A program made the position numbers and the translations under genes. From positions 1,349,882 to 1,413,881 of the forward strand of contig JAMXSV010000007.1 in the NCBI GenBank assembly GCA_027559495.1: DNA of 64,000 nt. The letters are read 5' to 3'. Under the pieces are notes generated by a model that searched no databases, was not told the DNA's origin, and saw nothing but the letters and a program-made list of their open reading frames with translations. The DNA comes from Aurifilum marmelostoma (Eukaryota; Ascomycota; Sordariomycetes; Diaporthales; Cryphonectriaceae). Below, piece after piece: positions 1-12,104 of the stretch (its first letter is position 1; each line of letters opens with the position of its first letter).

Positions 1-695
1 CGGGCTCACTGTGACAATGTCCAAGGTAAGGTCTGGTCAGTATAACGTAGTTCTGGTAGTGCCAAATCCTCTTTCACATGGGTTATAATTGTCGTAATGA
101 TAGAAACAAAGAACAAAAATAATGATAATAATAATAATACGTCAAAGTCATCTTGTTTCCAAAACCGTCCCGGGATGGCCAAGCCGGATCCTAGCCGTCC
201 ACCACATTCTCACCTCCCTCATCAGGACAAGCGAGACGCAAGGAGGCCCAAGCTGCCGGTAACTTTCCCACAGGAAACGAAACTTCCTCCTCTCCTCCCC
301 CACCGCCATCCCCTGACCTGTGTGGCCCTGCGTTTCTCGCTCACAGGAGGTTTGAAAAAAAAAAGAAAAGAAAAAAAAAGGCCCGGTCGTGCCGAAACCA
401 TAACTCACCTGATCTCAAGTAGATGCGCTCTCTCCGCCTCGCTCAGGAACCCTTCGATATAGACGACCAGCGGGGCCTTGGAGAACACGTGCACGCGGTA
501 CGCGTCGCCGTCTGCCGCACAGCTCAGGTTCCCCCGCCAGTCGTCCAGGGCCAGCAGGCTCTCGTCTATCCTGGGCCGCGGCGTGCGGCGGATCTGCGGC
601 GCCGTGGTGGATGACGGCGAGGGGTTGAGGAGCTGGGACAGCGGGTTGTAAAAGACGACGAGGCATGCTAGGAGGCCGACTATGTAGGAGAACAT
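1..695 (-). CDS. Prolyl 4-hydroxylase-like 2OG-Fe(II) oxygenase, N-terminal part (runs off the left edge)
   Basis: The first exon is 695-409 and encodes about 95 residues. It opens with a hydrophobic signal anchor (residues 1-24), then a Pro/Ser-rich linker, then a segment with VVYIEGFLSEAERAHLLEI. That segment resembles the start of the catalytic region in fungal prolyl 4-hydroxylase alpha-like proteins. A GTGAGT donor starts at 408. An acceptor ending at 9 (minus strand ...GTCACAG) is preceded by a perfect TACTGAC branch point, giving a 400-nt intron. Splicing yields EI-S-EP in frame, which fits the family's LLEISEPKF-like continuation. The iron and 2-oxoglutarate ligands would lie beyond the window. 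The membrane anchor suggests an ER/Golgi lumenal enzyme (inference). Family call is moderately sure; substrate unknown. Confidence 0.72.
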
Positions 696-2692
696 CTTTT
701 CTCTTTTTTCTTTTTTCTTTTTTCTTTTTTTCCCTTTGGTCCTTCTCTCCTCGGGGTCAGGGCATGTGGTGGTTCTGCTGGCTTTACTTTCGAGAGTGAG
801 GGAAAGAGAGAGAGAGAGAGTTTCTTTTGCGCTCTGGCCCGCGGCCCGTCCGGGTTTGGCGAATTCTCTCGTCTGCCTACTCCTCGAAAACGGGCCTTTG
901 CTTACTTGAGGGTAAGGGAGTAAGTGATCAGGAGAAGAAGGAATTGGGCTTGATCAATACCTCGTGGGATTCTTTCCAAGTATGGGATCTGAGAGAGCGT
1001 GTGGCATATCACGCCAGGCCGTACGGTATGACGAGGCCCCCTGACTTGACTGAGTCTCCGGCTTCGCACGGCGCGTTCACCAACAGCGGGGCGGGCCTGG
1101 CAGCTGGCGCCAGTTGTGCCAGTCCCGGTATTGCCGTGCTGGGGCCACTTCCACGAGCCCTCAAAGCAACCAGTGCCCCCCCCTCCTCCGACCTGCCTCG
1201 CATCTAAGTGTGCTTTGATGTCTTTACTCGACCAATTCAGGAGATCTTGGATGTTTCACTAGATGGGAACATCCATTCGCAATGACTGGTGCAACCCTGA
1301 CCCGAGTCGGAACGACCACTCAGCACAGCGTCTGTCCCCCCCCCCCCTGAAGCGCCGATCACTAGCGTTCTCTGCAACTCCTTGCATCGCCCGCCCTTTT
1401 CTCCCTTCCAATCTTTCCATTAAGAGAAAGCGAGCAACAATGGAAAAAAAAAAAAGAAATGAAAAAGCAAAGAAAGAAAAGAGAAAGTATTTGGGGGGGG
1501 GGGGATGGAAAAGAGGTGCGCTCTCCGAAGCCTTTTTTTTTTTCTTCTCTTGGGCAAGCAGGAGGAATGATGTATACTTCACCGGCAAGACCGCTCGCGA
1601 GTTGCGCATAGAGACACCAGAGATGGTAGCTCAGACTGCTGCGACATAGCCTGCAGTTAGAGAGTGCTTGATATGCCTCGAAACAACAGCGACTTGATAC
1701 AGTTCTCTCAGGACCTGCTCCAGATACATATGCCGGTCCTGGTGACGACAGTCGTCTCTTCCCCCCCCCCCCCAACCGTGACGGACCACGCAGCCTCAGC
1801 CTCTACATTTCTGTCCAAATATGCCTGGGGCAGATGATGAAGTTGGCACGGCTACGCTCCTTTGGTTTCAAACAGCCTTGGACACCATGTAATATGGGCT
1901 CGGCAGGCTCGATAGCAGGCCTTCTCGGTATTCCAGGCCGGTCATTACCCACGGGTCAGTAAGGGCTCTGGGCGAGAATCGGCCAAGCTTACACCTACCG
2001 ATAACGCGCACGGGGTTGGGTCTTAGAAGATCACGCACGGCCTTCTCCGGGCAGCTTACAAGTGGGCTCGATGGCAGTGGCTCGATGAGCAAAAGACACA
2101 AGGCGAGAGGAATATGGAGAATAGCACAGTTCCAGAAAAGATCATACACTTCCAAGCCAGCAAAGAGGGTTTTTGTTTCTCAATCTTTCTTTCAATTGGG
2201 GAAGCCAAAGGATGGCTGGTCCAGGCCTTGAGACGATCTGATATGGCTGCTAGAGATTGCTTCCCTCATTCCACCGCGCAAGGAGGCTGTCAGCTCTAAA
2301 AGGGTGACAACCATCATGGCCAGCAGGGGCTCTAGGCTCTTCTGACCATGAGTCCACAGCTCAGGAGACTGTAATCTGATAAGACTATGGTATGGGCAAT
2401 GCCATTGTGAGAATATGCCACGCCCAGCCATAAAAAACAAAATGAGGTGGCCATGCAAATATCCGCCCGCGCTTTCGATGCCAGAGAAGAAAAAGGAAAA
2501 AGAAAAACAAAGCAGCCCCACCATCCTTCTCCTGTCCTCTTATACCATGCGTTTTGCCTTCAATTTCCCGACGCCCAAATAATGCAAATGCTGTTGTCCC
2601 GTGAGTTGGTGAGAATATGTTTTGCTTAACAAGGGATAGTTGCGTCAATCGGATGGGAGATGCTGCTGTTGTGGTAAAAACCTCGCATCGTC
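696..2692. other. Intergenic region between the oxygenase and the cyclin gene
   Basis: No conserved reading frame is visible on either strand. The stretch holds pyrimidine tracts just upstream of the oxygenase start (about 696-735), a short GA run near 807-821, and poly-C/G tracts near 1328-1337, 1490-1504 and 1761-1772. It should contain the oxygenase promoter and the 3' end of the cyclin transcript. The small reading frames here have mixed third positions, unlike the G/C-rich third positions of the real genes. Confidence 0.6.
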
Positions 2693-3319
2693 TCAGTGCA
2701 TGAGGTCTGGGAAACGATGCTGAGCCTGTTGGCCATTCGCGGTTTGACCAGGGGTAAAGCCAGGATGCCTGCCATAAGCATCATGTACTCGATACTCAGG
2801 CACGATACCGGTCCGCTGGTCGTTCCTACGACCAATGGGTTGGTAGTGCATCTGGCTCGGTGGGATGGCGGGCAGCTGATAGCTCTGCAGGCTCAAGGGC
2901 GGGGGCGGGTTAAGCAGTGTACGCACATGGCGTATAGGCTTGTAAGGACTATTTCGCTGCTGCAGATAGATGGATGGCGAATGAGTAATGGGCGTGTGGA
3001 AACCACTGTTGTGGGGGTACTCATGAAGAGGCGAAGACGCGTTGTATGCAGCGGCCGGTGTCAGTGTATTAACCGGGCTCAACCGCTTCGTAGGCGTGCT
3101 AAAGGTTGCGTTCGATGTTGGGGGGTAGTGTACCGTCGGGGGATAAGGGTTTGTTGGCGTAACCACCTTTGCAGGGTGCAGATTTTGTTGTGCAGCTGCA
3201 CTGCTCGTCATTGTCGGTGCAGAAGCCCAAGAGGTCGTTGGGGGAGGCGCGTAGACCGTCGACATGGCTCGAGTTCCTGGGTCGAGCGGAGGAAGGGATA
3301 CTGCATAGGGAGCTCCCTG

Positions 3320-3350
<31 letters not shown>

Positions 3351-5089
3351 ATAGAGTAGTTCGTGTTTGCGTATGTAGTCTGCGTCACCGGTGCCTGGTA
3401 GTTCGTGTTCAGCGTCAGGCCCGGAACAGGCAGACGCCGAGCATCTGGGGCAGGCTTGAGAGCTTGCTGGGCGGGCGCGAGGTAGGCCCTCTTCGCGGGT
3501 GGCTCAGCACTTTGGTCGTCCCAACTTCTCTTCCTGTTCATCGGGCCCCCAAGATCAGGTCGCTGGTTGAGTGAAGTACCAGCGCTGCCAACAGTCTCGG
3601 GGTACATCATTGGGACAGGATTAACTGGAAGTGTAGGTGGCGAGTAGGTCCTGCCGCCACTTGTCACTGCAAATCCGCGTTGGGCTGACTGGTACGCGGT
3701 TGGTGAAGAGACTGGTGAGACTCCCTTGGCCACGGTCGGCGAGGGGATCAGAAGCGTCGGTGACGGCACCATCCCAGACGGACCGTTGGAGACTCGTTCG
3801 CAGAAGACGTGGTACGAGGCCAACTTGTCCAGCCACTCTTCCCACTGCTCGCTCGAAGCCAGGAGAGCGTACCGCATGTTACTCAGGAATTCAACCTCCA
3901 TGACGTGGATGTCCTGCACGGAGATGCCCGAGACCTCTGCCCAAGTCTTGTTCGTGTACGTGTTGTCGTCGAGAACTATCCCATACATTGTTAGCCTTGC
4001 TCTGTTGGACTCAAAACGAGAAAGCTGCTATACATACACTTATTTCCCAACATCAGAGCAACCGTCAGGAGCCGATATTCGCTACCCGGTCGACCTCTGA
4101 CGGAGGGGTTCGTCATCTTCAATCGGTAGACGAACAACAAGGCCAACAGGATCACATTTTGAGTGACCTGAGTGGTCGAGAGAACCGAGCTGACCCATTT
4201 CCTGAAAGGCTCGGTAGGGAGCGCGTGGGCGCTGAGCAGAGGCAGTGGTCTATCCTCTGGTACAGACCGTATCTTCTCCGCGGCCTCGAGGACCTTGGGG
4301 CTTTCGAACCAGAACAAGCAGGTGAGCTGAGACACAGAGTTAGCTGACGTGTCCGGGATTCATGCACATTTCACGGCAAGAGAAGCTCACCTGTGCCGAG
4401 AAATCTGCCAGGTTGCCTCCCTTGGTACTGACGCGCGCTGGTATCTGAAGGCTGTGCATAACCATAGACTGCGCATCTCCATTTGTCGAGGCACCTGAGG
4501 TTATATGGCTGGATTGAGCCGAGGGCGGGGACGTTGGTCGCGCTGCTGACTGCCGCGAGGAATAGGATGTGGTCGACGCAGACTGGCGCACTTGTGATGT
4601 AGCTTGTTGGGGTGGTCGATACTGCTGTCGCTGGGACACTTGAGGTTGAGAGTAAGTCTGGTAACCCTCTGACCAAGTCTGACCCTCTCTCGCACTGGCC
4701 CAGGATCTGGGGAGCGGGGCCGCGTAGTTGTTATAAGAGTCTCGGTCTGTGGCTCCTGTCTCATACCCCACAGACCGCTGACCGTAGTACGCAGCACTCG
4801 ACATGTCGTGCTGTGGCTCGAGACCGCCCTCTTGTGAGTAACTCGGGTGTGGGTGTTGTATGTGCCTCGACTGGCTCCTGTTCGATGGGTCGGGAGAGAG
4901 GCGGAAGCCGTGTTGTCTGGAAGCGGAGGTGATGGTCGTAGTTGAAGACATCAGGAACAATGCAGGTTGGCTTTGTGGGAAAAGAGAAGCGGGCAGGTCA
5001 GGTGTGCCGAAGGGTCCTTTCGTTGTAAGAGTCTGGTCGAAGAAGGAGGCTCGATTAGCGGATCGGTGAGGCGTTGTTGTGACAGTCAA
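2693..5089 (-). CDS. Pho80-like cyclin (Clg1/Pcl type) with polyglutamine tract
   Basis: Three exons: 5089-4391, 4326-4038 and 3975-2693. Introns are GTGAGC...CTCAG (GCTAAC branch) and GTATGT...GATAG (GCTAAC branch), and all phases agree, giving 756 residues from the first ATG. A second in-frame ATG at 4951 would give 710. Residues 1-230 are low-complexity, rich in Ser/Gln/Tyr. The cyclin box spans roughly 245-390, across exons 2-3, with FRKWVSSVLSTTQVTQNVI, a GSEYRLLTVALMLGNKFLDD stretch and NKTWAEVSGI, typical of Pho80/Pcl cyclins that partner Pho85-like kinases. The C-terminal half is disordered, rich in Pro/Tyr/Asn, with 11 glutamines at about 539-549. Known family members act in nutrient sensing, polarity and cell-cycle control; the particular role here is inferred. 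The long tails favour the Clg1-like branch over Pho80 itself. Confidence 0.88.
3317..3349 (-). repeat. CAG trinucleotide repeat coding polyglutamine
   Basis: On the coding strand this reads eight CAG, one CAA, then two CAG codons, giving 11 Gln in the disordered tail of the cyclin. The nearly pure CAG tract should be prone to length change. Confidence 0.95.
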
Positions 5090-7060
5090 CCATCTCGGAA
5101 GGTGAGGGCTTGTGGAGAGTTTATCAGCTGCGTAGTGTCGTCTATCACTCGAGGTGCGTCATTGACAGTGGTTGGCTGTTTCTTCTGACTTCTCTTCAAT
5201 CACAGATTGTCCCCCATTGTCAGGTTGCTGTGTATTTTTCGAGCGCTCTCCTATTGTTCGTTTTCTCGCCCGAGTCAATGGCAAGCCAACCAAGACGAGC
5301 CGTATGATCCGCAGAAGAAGCTTCTAGGTTCTTCACAAAAGACAGCCCCCGTAGAAAAACACAATAGCAGACTTGAGGCCTTCCTAGCCCGGCAAGTCGC
5401 GTGGCATTCGAAGAAACTGCTTCACCCGGTTCTGGCTGCTTCCATCAGAAGCTCTCCGTGACGAGCACTTTCCGCACTTGGTCTTGGGGTTTCTCGTGCC
5501 TCGAGGTCGAGCTGTCTTTCTCGTGCAGAAAAGAACTTAGCAGCTGCGGTCGTGTTTCCAGTGGAAAGTTGAGCGCGGAGGAAGCTTTTTCGATCCGAGC
5601 CCGGCGGCCGGTGACGTTGGAGTGGCAATGCGGAGGGGCCTACGATGCCTTTAGAGAACGCTCGCGAGGGGGTTACAGAACAGGGTCGACACAGGTGCCT
5701 AGTACACTGAGGATGCACGGCTAAGAGAACGAAGAGAGAGGGAACTAAGGTTGCCAAAGGGCAGGGTGAGAAGAAGAGTCGAGGCTGGCTTCAGAGAGAT
5801 CTGAGGTTGTGGTCACCAGAAGGGGAAGACAGGAGGAGGACCAGCTGACTTGAAGGGGCCGTTCACCAACAAGAAGCTGAAGAGGGTCGACGGTGACGAT
5901 GATAGGAAAGAAGAAAGGGACACATAAGGATGGGAGAGGTTTAGAGACAACATGATAAACGTCGGGACCACGGATGCGTGGTCCATGAAGTTCATTCTTC
6001 AAGGTTGCTGTGTACAGTTCCAGTCCCAACCCAGCTCGACAAGGTTGGGTGGGCTCGTGGAATGGACATCATGATGGATGTGGGAAGGAACGAACGGCAG
6101 GAGGGGCACGGTATCCACAGTAGTCCGTATCACAGTACCTGACAGTACGTACCTCTCATGCCTTAGCACCTGTCCGTCGCGGTACGAAGTACATCCGCAC
6201 AAGGCGTGCGAAACGGGGATGCCACGGCTGTGGGTATGATACCATGAGAGTGGCAGTCCGACAAGTGCTCATCCATGCTCTTCCCCCCCCAAGCACCGCC
6301 CGGGAAAGCTCGACTTTGTACATAGTATGGAGGCACTGGGGGGGGGGGTAAGAAGGTACTATAGTATACTATTATGTATGGGAGGGGGGGTCTGGAAACG
6401 GCGCGACCGTCTCTGTGCCCTTGCCTCTTATGACTGGTAGCCTGCAGGTAGTCTGGCGGGCTTCGAGCATTAGCGTGCTCGACCTAGACCCCCCCTCCCC
6501 GGTCGCCCCTGCATCGATCCGAGTGAGGTTCAAGGGAGTAGCGGGAAAAAAGAAAAGTGTGAGAAGGGACGATGATCCAGGGCAGGGTAAAGCAAGGCAC
6601 GGCAGGGCAGGGCAAGCATACGAGACAAAGCAATTAACTACTATGACCGCTCGCCAACAAACACAAGCAGAACGGGGCGTGCACTTCTGCTACGGGCTGG
6701 CCCCTCCCCGAGGTTGCTGAGCACGAGCATCAATAGCACCAATCCCAGGAGGAGGTAAAGGGCAAGACACAAAAGAAAAAAAAGAAAAAACAAATCACAT
6801 GAGGTCGTGGCCCGATCAGGCATGGTGGCCCGTAATTCAGACAGCAATCCCTTTTTGTTTATTCCTATTCTTCCCCCCCCCCCTCTCCCTTTTGTCCTCC
6901 CCCTTCTTCTGATATCCCTGTCGATATGCAACGAAACACTATCGTCCATGATGGCAAAGAGAGGAAAGAAGGTGACGAGCCAGACAAGCAGGTAAGGACA
7001 AGGACAAGGACGATCTGGATCATCACAGCCCCAAAGGCCAGACAACTCTCTGTGATCTCC

Positions 7061-7098
7061 TGGTCAACCCAGCCAAGCCCTGGTCAACCCAGCCACAA
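7061..7098 (+). repeat. Short imperfect tandem duplication
   Basis: The word CCTGGTCAACCCAGCCA occurs twice in direct succession with a two-base spacer. This looks like a small slippage or unequal-exchange duplication and carries no coding signal. Confidence 0.8.
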
Positions 7099-8499
7099 AG
7101 AGAAGGAAAGGGACACGTATGTACGGCAGAAGGTACTGACTAACTGCTGTGTACGCGGTATGTCATCAGGTCTGGGTTTTTTGCCGCAGCCGGATACGGG
7201 CTATGTAATGTGAGTTCCTGCTAAAATTTAGTGGCTATCCCCGGGGGGTTGGGATGAGGGAAGAGGCAGCCACTATTGCTGGGCCTGCTGCGCGTAGCAT
7301 TCATTCATCCAATTCGATTTGATCACCCAATGCTCCAGCCTGAAGCGGCGCTATGGCAGACTGTCTGGAACCCCCTGTTGCATAGCCAAGTAGCCGTCGT
7401 GTGAGCCAGTCACATTACTCCGAGGCCTTGGTTTTATAATTAATTTTTTTTATTCATCTTTCTTTCTTACGCATGGGCTTGCATATTTGCGCAGCCATTA
7501 GCCAAGCGACCCATTCCAGGCGTCGTCACCGTCAAACAAAGATTGACCAAGTGCAGCACGCTATAAAGCCGTACCTCACACCACGCGCGCGCACACACAC
7601 CCTTCCCGCGTGTCACCGACCAAAAGCCCTGCAGTAATAGAATCAAAAGCATACCAATAGTCTCGGTCGATGAAAAGTGCAAATCATGGCCATTGAGGGC
7701 AGCCTCACACCCACACACGGCAATCCCCCGTTCCTCTTCCCTTGGTACTATCTTTGAGTCGCCTCAGAGTAAGCAGGTAATCGCTGCAGCAAGAAGGAAG
7801 AAAGACAGAAGAAAAAAAAGGAGGAAAAAAAGATGACTGCGTTTAGCGCTGTGGAATAGGTAATGTTATGTATTTTACCATCCCAGGTGGGGACACCCCG
7901 GCGTCGTTTTCTGCGTGCAGACCCAGGGGAGACCGACTCTTCCAGAGCTGATGGCGTCGTTGCAAGCCTAGTGGGGCCCCCTCCTATGCCCGTTTGCTAC
8001 CATCCTGGCACACCAGCTCGGTCGTGGGCGTGTACTGGAAATAGGAACGCAGGGTCAGCAGAGGACGCCCCGTCTGGCATTCCTTTGATGATGTTGGGAA
8101 TTTCAGACTGAAAGCCCAATCGTCTCAGACAAGGCCACCTCTCCCCCGACCTTTAATTAATGTTGTTTTCAGATATGGACCACAGTTGAAAATAGCGCCC
8201 TCTGGGGGGGGGGCATGGCCCATAAGCGGATATAGCACGTGGCTGGACTTTTTTTCTTCATTCTTTTGTTACGATACGGGGGTCGACCCAATAAGTTTTG
8301 ACATGGCTCAGGGATCCGAAGGAGGCTTGTAGGGAGCCCATGGATCCGGTTCACTGTACATGAAATGTGTCGGGGTCTGAATCTCGGTGACACTTGGCTG
8401 GTGGCCCCATACCGACGGATATGAGAGATAATCCGGTGGGAATGAACAACTGAGCGAAGGCGGGCCCCCATGCGCAAGGAGAAGGGGGGCTGCTGATCA

Positions 8500-8500
<1 letters not shown>

Positions 8501-8543
<43 letters not shown>
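8501..8543. repeat. ATG trinucleotide microsatellite, 14 units
   Basis: Uninterrupted ATG units in non-coding sequence. The reverse-strand frame through it reads as polyhistidine but has no conserved flanks, so it is a simple repeat, not a His-rich protein. Confidence 0.95.
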
Positions 8544-11500
8544 GGTGCGAGACTATCAAATCTCGATATGTCGCTCCCCAAGATTGCTTGTCCGAAATGG
8601 TTTGTTTTGGCCCTTGTACCATGGCCCATCCCGGCATCTATGCCATCTTGTTGCGTGTTACGCAGGAATGATTGCAGCGACTCAGGTCGCCCGCCTTTGC
8701 GCTTGTTGGGGTATGAAATCTAAAACGGCAAATCTCGCCAAAGCACTTGGGGGATGGCCTGGGCGGCGACACAGACAGTGCGGCCACAATTTTTCTGGGC
8801 CGCGCCGCCGCCCAGGAGATCTTGATGGGATAACGAGCTTGCGGGGTTCACTTGGCCAGGCTGCCTCGGCGGTATGATCCATCGACATGTCCGGAGTTCA
8901 TGGCGAGGGGCATGTTGGCTGCCCGATTTTGCATTGACCTGCCTCTCCAAAATTTGCGCCCATGCCCATCTCTGTCCGCATGTGGTAATACGCACAAAGG
9001 AACAGCCTACTTCACAATATTCCGCACTTGCCCAGAAGGGACAATGTCGAGGCAGGTAGCGGCAGTACAGTTACCGGTCTGCCGCCCAGCGAAGCCAAGA
9101 CAGTCTGCGCAGAGAGGCGCCCTGTTGGCCGCCCCACAAATTGTATCGTATTTTCCTTCCCTTATCGCAGATGATCAAAGGTGCCCTCTGACCACTAGAA
9201 CTTTCAATGGTACTATGGTACTTACTCCCTTGGAACAGCGTGGCGCGACGAGAGTTATCCAATGACGATCACGGGTGTTTGCGACCGGGCGGCCGGATCC
9301 GTTTCTTCACACCTGGGTTGCTTGTCCATGAAGAGGAGATACCTGGCCCAAGTTTAGCTTTTTTTCCTTTTTTCTCCCTGCTTCTAGGGGCAAAATAACT
9401 CGTATGTCCTGGGTCAGCCAGAGCCAACATGCCTGCTGTTTGTTCTATCCTGGGTTATCATTGGCGATCACAGCTATATTGTATGTGGGAATGCTCAGCT
9501 TTTCAGCCTGTCAGGCCTGGTCGGTCACTGGGGCCGGCGTCTTCGCTCGTGGCTGGTTCGCTTGGTTGGTCCAAGCGTGAGCAGTTCTGATGTGGCTCTC
9601 TTGCGTAGAGCTAACCCACCTAGTCATGGCAAAAGGGACGTCAAAAAGACTCTTCTTCTGTTGCTGCTGGTGCGGTACTACACTCCAGTAGGCGCTCTCG
9701 GACGCTCACATCAGACCATTCCAGACGTCGACGGATTCGGACCTAACGCCGCGTTATGCTGCAGCAGGCATCCTTCCTTGCCCTGGTGGGCGCTGCGTGA
9801 GAGCTTGCGCAAGGCTCGCAGCAGGAGCAGGATGCGCCTTCACGAGAAAAAGGATGGACACCTCGGCTCGTGTCTTATTGGTGCGTTCTGCCACAGGACT
9901 GGCGGGGCCCTTGTCTCTCACCCAGGCTTGGGATGTCCGCCTTCGCCGGAGCTAGGCAGTCAATGTGTGACATAGTCCGGACCAGGGGGCATGGTCAACG
10001 ACTTCGTTCACACAAACGCCCTTCTTGTCGCCTTTCGCTTGTGTGCAATCCAGGGCGGGCGTGTCGTGCGGGGTGTGGGCAAGAATAAAAAAGACGGTTG
10101 GCTGTTGGTGCATCCGAGGTGACGGGAAACATGTCGCTCTCGGCTGCTGCAATAAGGAAGTGATGTTCCATGGCAGGTGGCGTCGCTTCAGCACAAGGGG
10201 TCCGTGTCTGCAATCTGGCTGCCGCTTCCGATATGTGCACGGGGTATGCAGCATGTACTCATGTACCCTCGAAGAAAAGAGCCGGCTTGCCACCGCAGGA
10301 TGATACAGTCAATTTGTTGCAGGCAACCCAGGGCGACGGTGTAAATGTCGAGCCGGCCAATCGCAGGAATACAGCCGGCTGGTCATCACCCAATGCGTAC
10401 GGCTGGCTGTGACAGTCCAACTCCCCGGCTCTCCCTGGTTTGGGGGGAGTGGAGGTCTCTGCGGTAGCAGGTCGAATCAAACGCGCTGTCTCTGATGAGA
10501 TGGTTGCAGAGGCATCTGCAGCGAAAAGGGGAGAGAGACAGACTGCCGCAGTCATCTCAGAGAGAGAACGATCTGCTGTGCCCTCTTCTCTCGGCTGATG
10601 CTCCGTGCAGTGTAGCAGACGCAGGGCCGCACCCTCAGCCCCTTCTGGCACCGGCGACAAGGCAGGGTTAGGGAGGCTGATATGAAGACACGGTTGTGCG
10701 CCCCAGTTGTGTGCGCCAGCGGCCCAGGTTGACCAGGACGGCGGTTACGTGCACACCCACGCCGCCGCGCAAGACGAGGCCGGGATGCTGAGCATGGCGT
10801 GCCAGGGTGTGTCCGATAGGTGGTTGCTGGGAGCCAGTAGGCGATCCTGTGAAGGAGTACGTCGTCCAATCTGGAGGGTATTTGATTCGAGATTGGTGCG
10901 AGATCTCCTGTCGAGCAGACCTGCCGCCAAGGTCATTCGCCGATCTACATCAGTAGGTCAATGCGGTCTCACTCTACCACTACCCATAGTGCATAGAGTG
11001 TGTCGTAGTAGGGAGCGGAATTCCCAAGGTGGAGGCGAAACGGATCAGCGATCCCTGTCCAAGGTTTGATCATGACCATTCCGTAGTCACTTCTCCGTGG
11101 TGATCAAGGGATCAGAGATCAGACAATAATGGCATCTGGCATTCGGAGGGAGGGGTGGGGGGTTTTGGGCAGAGGTCGCATCACCGGCTTCTCGTCGTTT
11201 CAATTCTGGGTCGGCTGCCGGTAGGATGCGTTTGAATCAACAAGTATTGCCCCTGCCGGGCTTGCTTTGCTTTGCGAGGCTCTGTGTCTGTCCTTGGGAC
11301 TACTGAGCAAATTATTGTGGCAGCACAGCCGGGCCGTACGAAGCGATCTGCACCGGGCGGCTCGACACTCCCAGCCATTCCGAGGCTACCAGCTACCCAG
11401 CACACCGTGGCGCCCAGAGGTTGGCCCCATCTTAAGTTACTTGGTAGTAGCGGAGTGGTGGCCTTCCTAGTTCAATGTGGTCTGGGGCTCGTTAGACCTC

Positions 11501-12086
11501 GTCTTCGGCTGCGCGACGCATTTCTGCCGAAGTTCCCCTTCAATCTGGTGCATGCTTGATCTCGTCCTGCTTCAGGTCTCAAAGGCTGGATCCGTCTACC
11601 AAACCCCTGATGCCTGCTCGTGGGCTACATGGTGAATATGTTTTTGGTCAATGGATCATAAGTTGGTAGACGATCAGGCGACCTGGTTGCCTCGGATTGC
11701 CTAAAGGTGCGGAGGTCAGACTTTTGAAATGATGCAGATGACGATAGTGCTGCAGCTTCCATTCTAGAATGGACTTTTGGGATCCACGAATGCCACAGCA
11801 AAGTTTTATTAGTCCGGGTGGGAAACAAGAGACAGAAAAAAGACCAAAAAAATAAAAAAGGGTCTGCATAAGTTGCCATACTGAGTGAGCAGGATGGGCA
11901 GGTGCAGTCCAAAGCTGATCAGCCCCACATGGGGGGGACAGTGCGAGGGAGGTGTGGATTCCCAGAGTTACCCTGTTACATAGCAGCTAGCCCCCCCCCC
12001 CCCCTCCTCGTGTGATAATGATGATGGGGGTTGGTTGTGGCTGGTGGTTGGTCGACGGTAGTGGTGGTGTGTCGTGGTCGTGATGG

Positions 12087-12104
12087 TGATGATGATGATG
12101 ATGA
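12087..12104. repeat. Short GAT repeat
   Basis: Six GAT units close to a poly-C tract (11991-12004) and a GTGGT-rich stretch, all in non-coding sequence. Confidence 0.85.

Noticed and set aside
2696..3574. 292-codon frame antisense to the cyclin
   Set aside because: Complement of the cyclin's repetitive C-terminal exon, with polyLeu arising from the CAG repeat.
6641..7045. 134-codon minus-strand frame with a hydrophobic Leu-rich stretch
   Set aside because: The hydrophobic part comes from purine/pyrimidine-rich low-complexity DNA (AAAAGAAA-type tracts), not from a conserved helix.
8501..8543. Regular repeat array that might be taken for a CRISPR-like or structured array
   Set aside because: It is a pure trinucleotide microsatellite with no spacers, and the genome is fungal.
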